64,000 bases of DNA, from contig CAXIPT010000001.1 of the NCBI GenBank assembly GCA_964030475.1, positions 18,253,178-18,317,177 on the forward strand. The letters are read 5' to 3'. The notes under the pieces are model-generated. The model saw only the letters and a program-made list of their open reading frames with translations. It ran no database searches and had not been told where the DNA came from. The position numbers and the translations under genes were made by a program. This DNA comes from Tethya wilhelma (Eukaryota > Porifera > Demospongiae > Tethyida > Tethyidae). Numbering within the stretch: position 1 is the first letter of the stretch; each line of letters starts with the position of its first letter. This document shows, piece after piece, positions 63,136 through 64,000 of the stretch.

Positions 63136-64000
63136 CTAACTATAGTGTGGTGATATTGAAATTACAGATTATGAATGTGCCAATTGTGAAATCTGTCTCA
63201 TGGAGGGGACGAATTCATAACCCCTGGTTTGGTGGTAATTGGGGCGAGCCCCAGATAGCGACTGTCTGTCAGTATCGCGATATCGTTGGGTCTTGTGTGC
63301 CCACGTCACGTAAGTTAATTCTAGCTAACATAATTATCGACCCGTACCATGTACCATGCCTTACTACCATTACTAACGCATGCGCATAAGTTTATAGAGA
63401 CTGTGTGCATGTGTTTTCAAGTCGATATAAACAAGACAGGAAAATGTGATAAATTTGCTGTTACACTTTTACAGCTTCTTATGATTACAGATCTAGATGG
63501 GGAGGTCCAGGCCTCAATGGAATATAAATTATGTCTAAAACCAATCAATCATAACAACTTTAATTGCAATTGAGTAATTTTTAATTATTTAATTTTATAA
63601 TAACATTAGAGTAAAATACAGTTCCTCCTCAACTATAGCAAAAATACCATAACATAATTACCAAATAATCTCTTCCATGTATTATAATAATTATATAAAT
63701 TACAGCAATAATTAATACATTATTGATAATTATAATACAATAACCGAAAAATAAATTCCAGGAAATCATATATAATGCTATAGCCACTGAAGTGGCTTAT
63801 TTATATAGCTGCAATGTTCCAAAAGACTTGTGGGTTTTGGGAAGTGGTTGCTTTGTAATTCTGACCCGCAATGGTATGTTACGTGCCCTCACAATATGAG
63901 GCGGCGGGTTCTAGTTCTAGCTCTGCGCGGCGGGCCCAGCGGCTGCATGCTCTGGCTTTATACAAGTCTACTAGTCTCGTCCCCAGACCCCGCCCCTTCT
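63136..64000. other. Gene-free right end
   Basis: AT-rich sequence follows the MTHFS stop codon, with no recognisable exon. The last about 100 bp turn GC-rich (ggcgggcccagcggctgcat), which may announce a promoter beyond the window. Confidence 0.5.

Overview
The window is animal nuclear DNA. Its genes are split by many short GT-AG introns, and it encodes an adhesion GPCR, a receptor-type tyrosine kinase, ARFGAP1, XPD/ERCC2 and a bHLH-leucine-zipper factor. The compact head-to-head layout, the tyrosine-recombinase retrotransposon, the bacterial/fungal-type GH63 glucosidase and the metacaspase-like caspase fold suggest a non-bilaterian, most likely a sponge. That placement is inference, since no marker gene fixes the species. 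Layout: 1-2150 is gene-free with degenerate tandem repeats. 2155-8660 holds a divergent pair, a C2H2/transposase-like gene (minus) and a SAM-domain gene (plus), plus a partial second SAM copy. 8660-15670 is a repeat-rich block: a perfect 40-bp palindrome, three contig ends that break at the same point of one element family, a tyrosine-recombinase retrotransposon with A1...B1-A2-B2 split repeats, and a PINK1-like degenerate kinase between two copies. From 15.9 kb genes alternate strand in head-to-head pairs: cadherin-like/RING-like/repeat protein (-) with ARFGAP1 (+); LRR-EGF adhesion GPCR (-) with GH63 glucosidase (+); bHLH-Zip factor (-) with SAM/ARM-like protein (+); tyrosine kinase (-) with caspase-like protease (+); two ELOVL elongases (-/+); then a PH-BTK protein (-); then XPD (-) with MTHFS (+). 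Start codons of the confident pairs lie about 80-270 bp apart, so bidirectional promoters look like the rule here. Assembly quality matters for any reading. Thirteen single 'n' bases mark joins at 4845, 10323, 12040, 15075, 23288, 27394, 29155, 31972, 35625, 44834, 47879, 56968 and 58858. Three of them separate near-identical repeated blocks (about 1.8 kb in ARFGAP1, 0.8 kb in the GPCR, 1.3 kb in GH63). These look like redundant contig ends or unmerged haplotypes, and they create false duplicated exons. Others coincide with missing exons: the XPD middle and motif VI, the tyrosine-kinase N-terminus, and the retrotransposon reverse transcriptase. How the genes work together: apart from ARFGAP1 and the GPCR in membrane biology, XPD and MTHFS in nucleotide/DNA metabolism and the ELOVL pair in lipid elongation, the genes share no evident pathway. 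The grouping looks positional, not functional.
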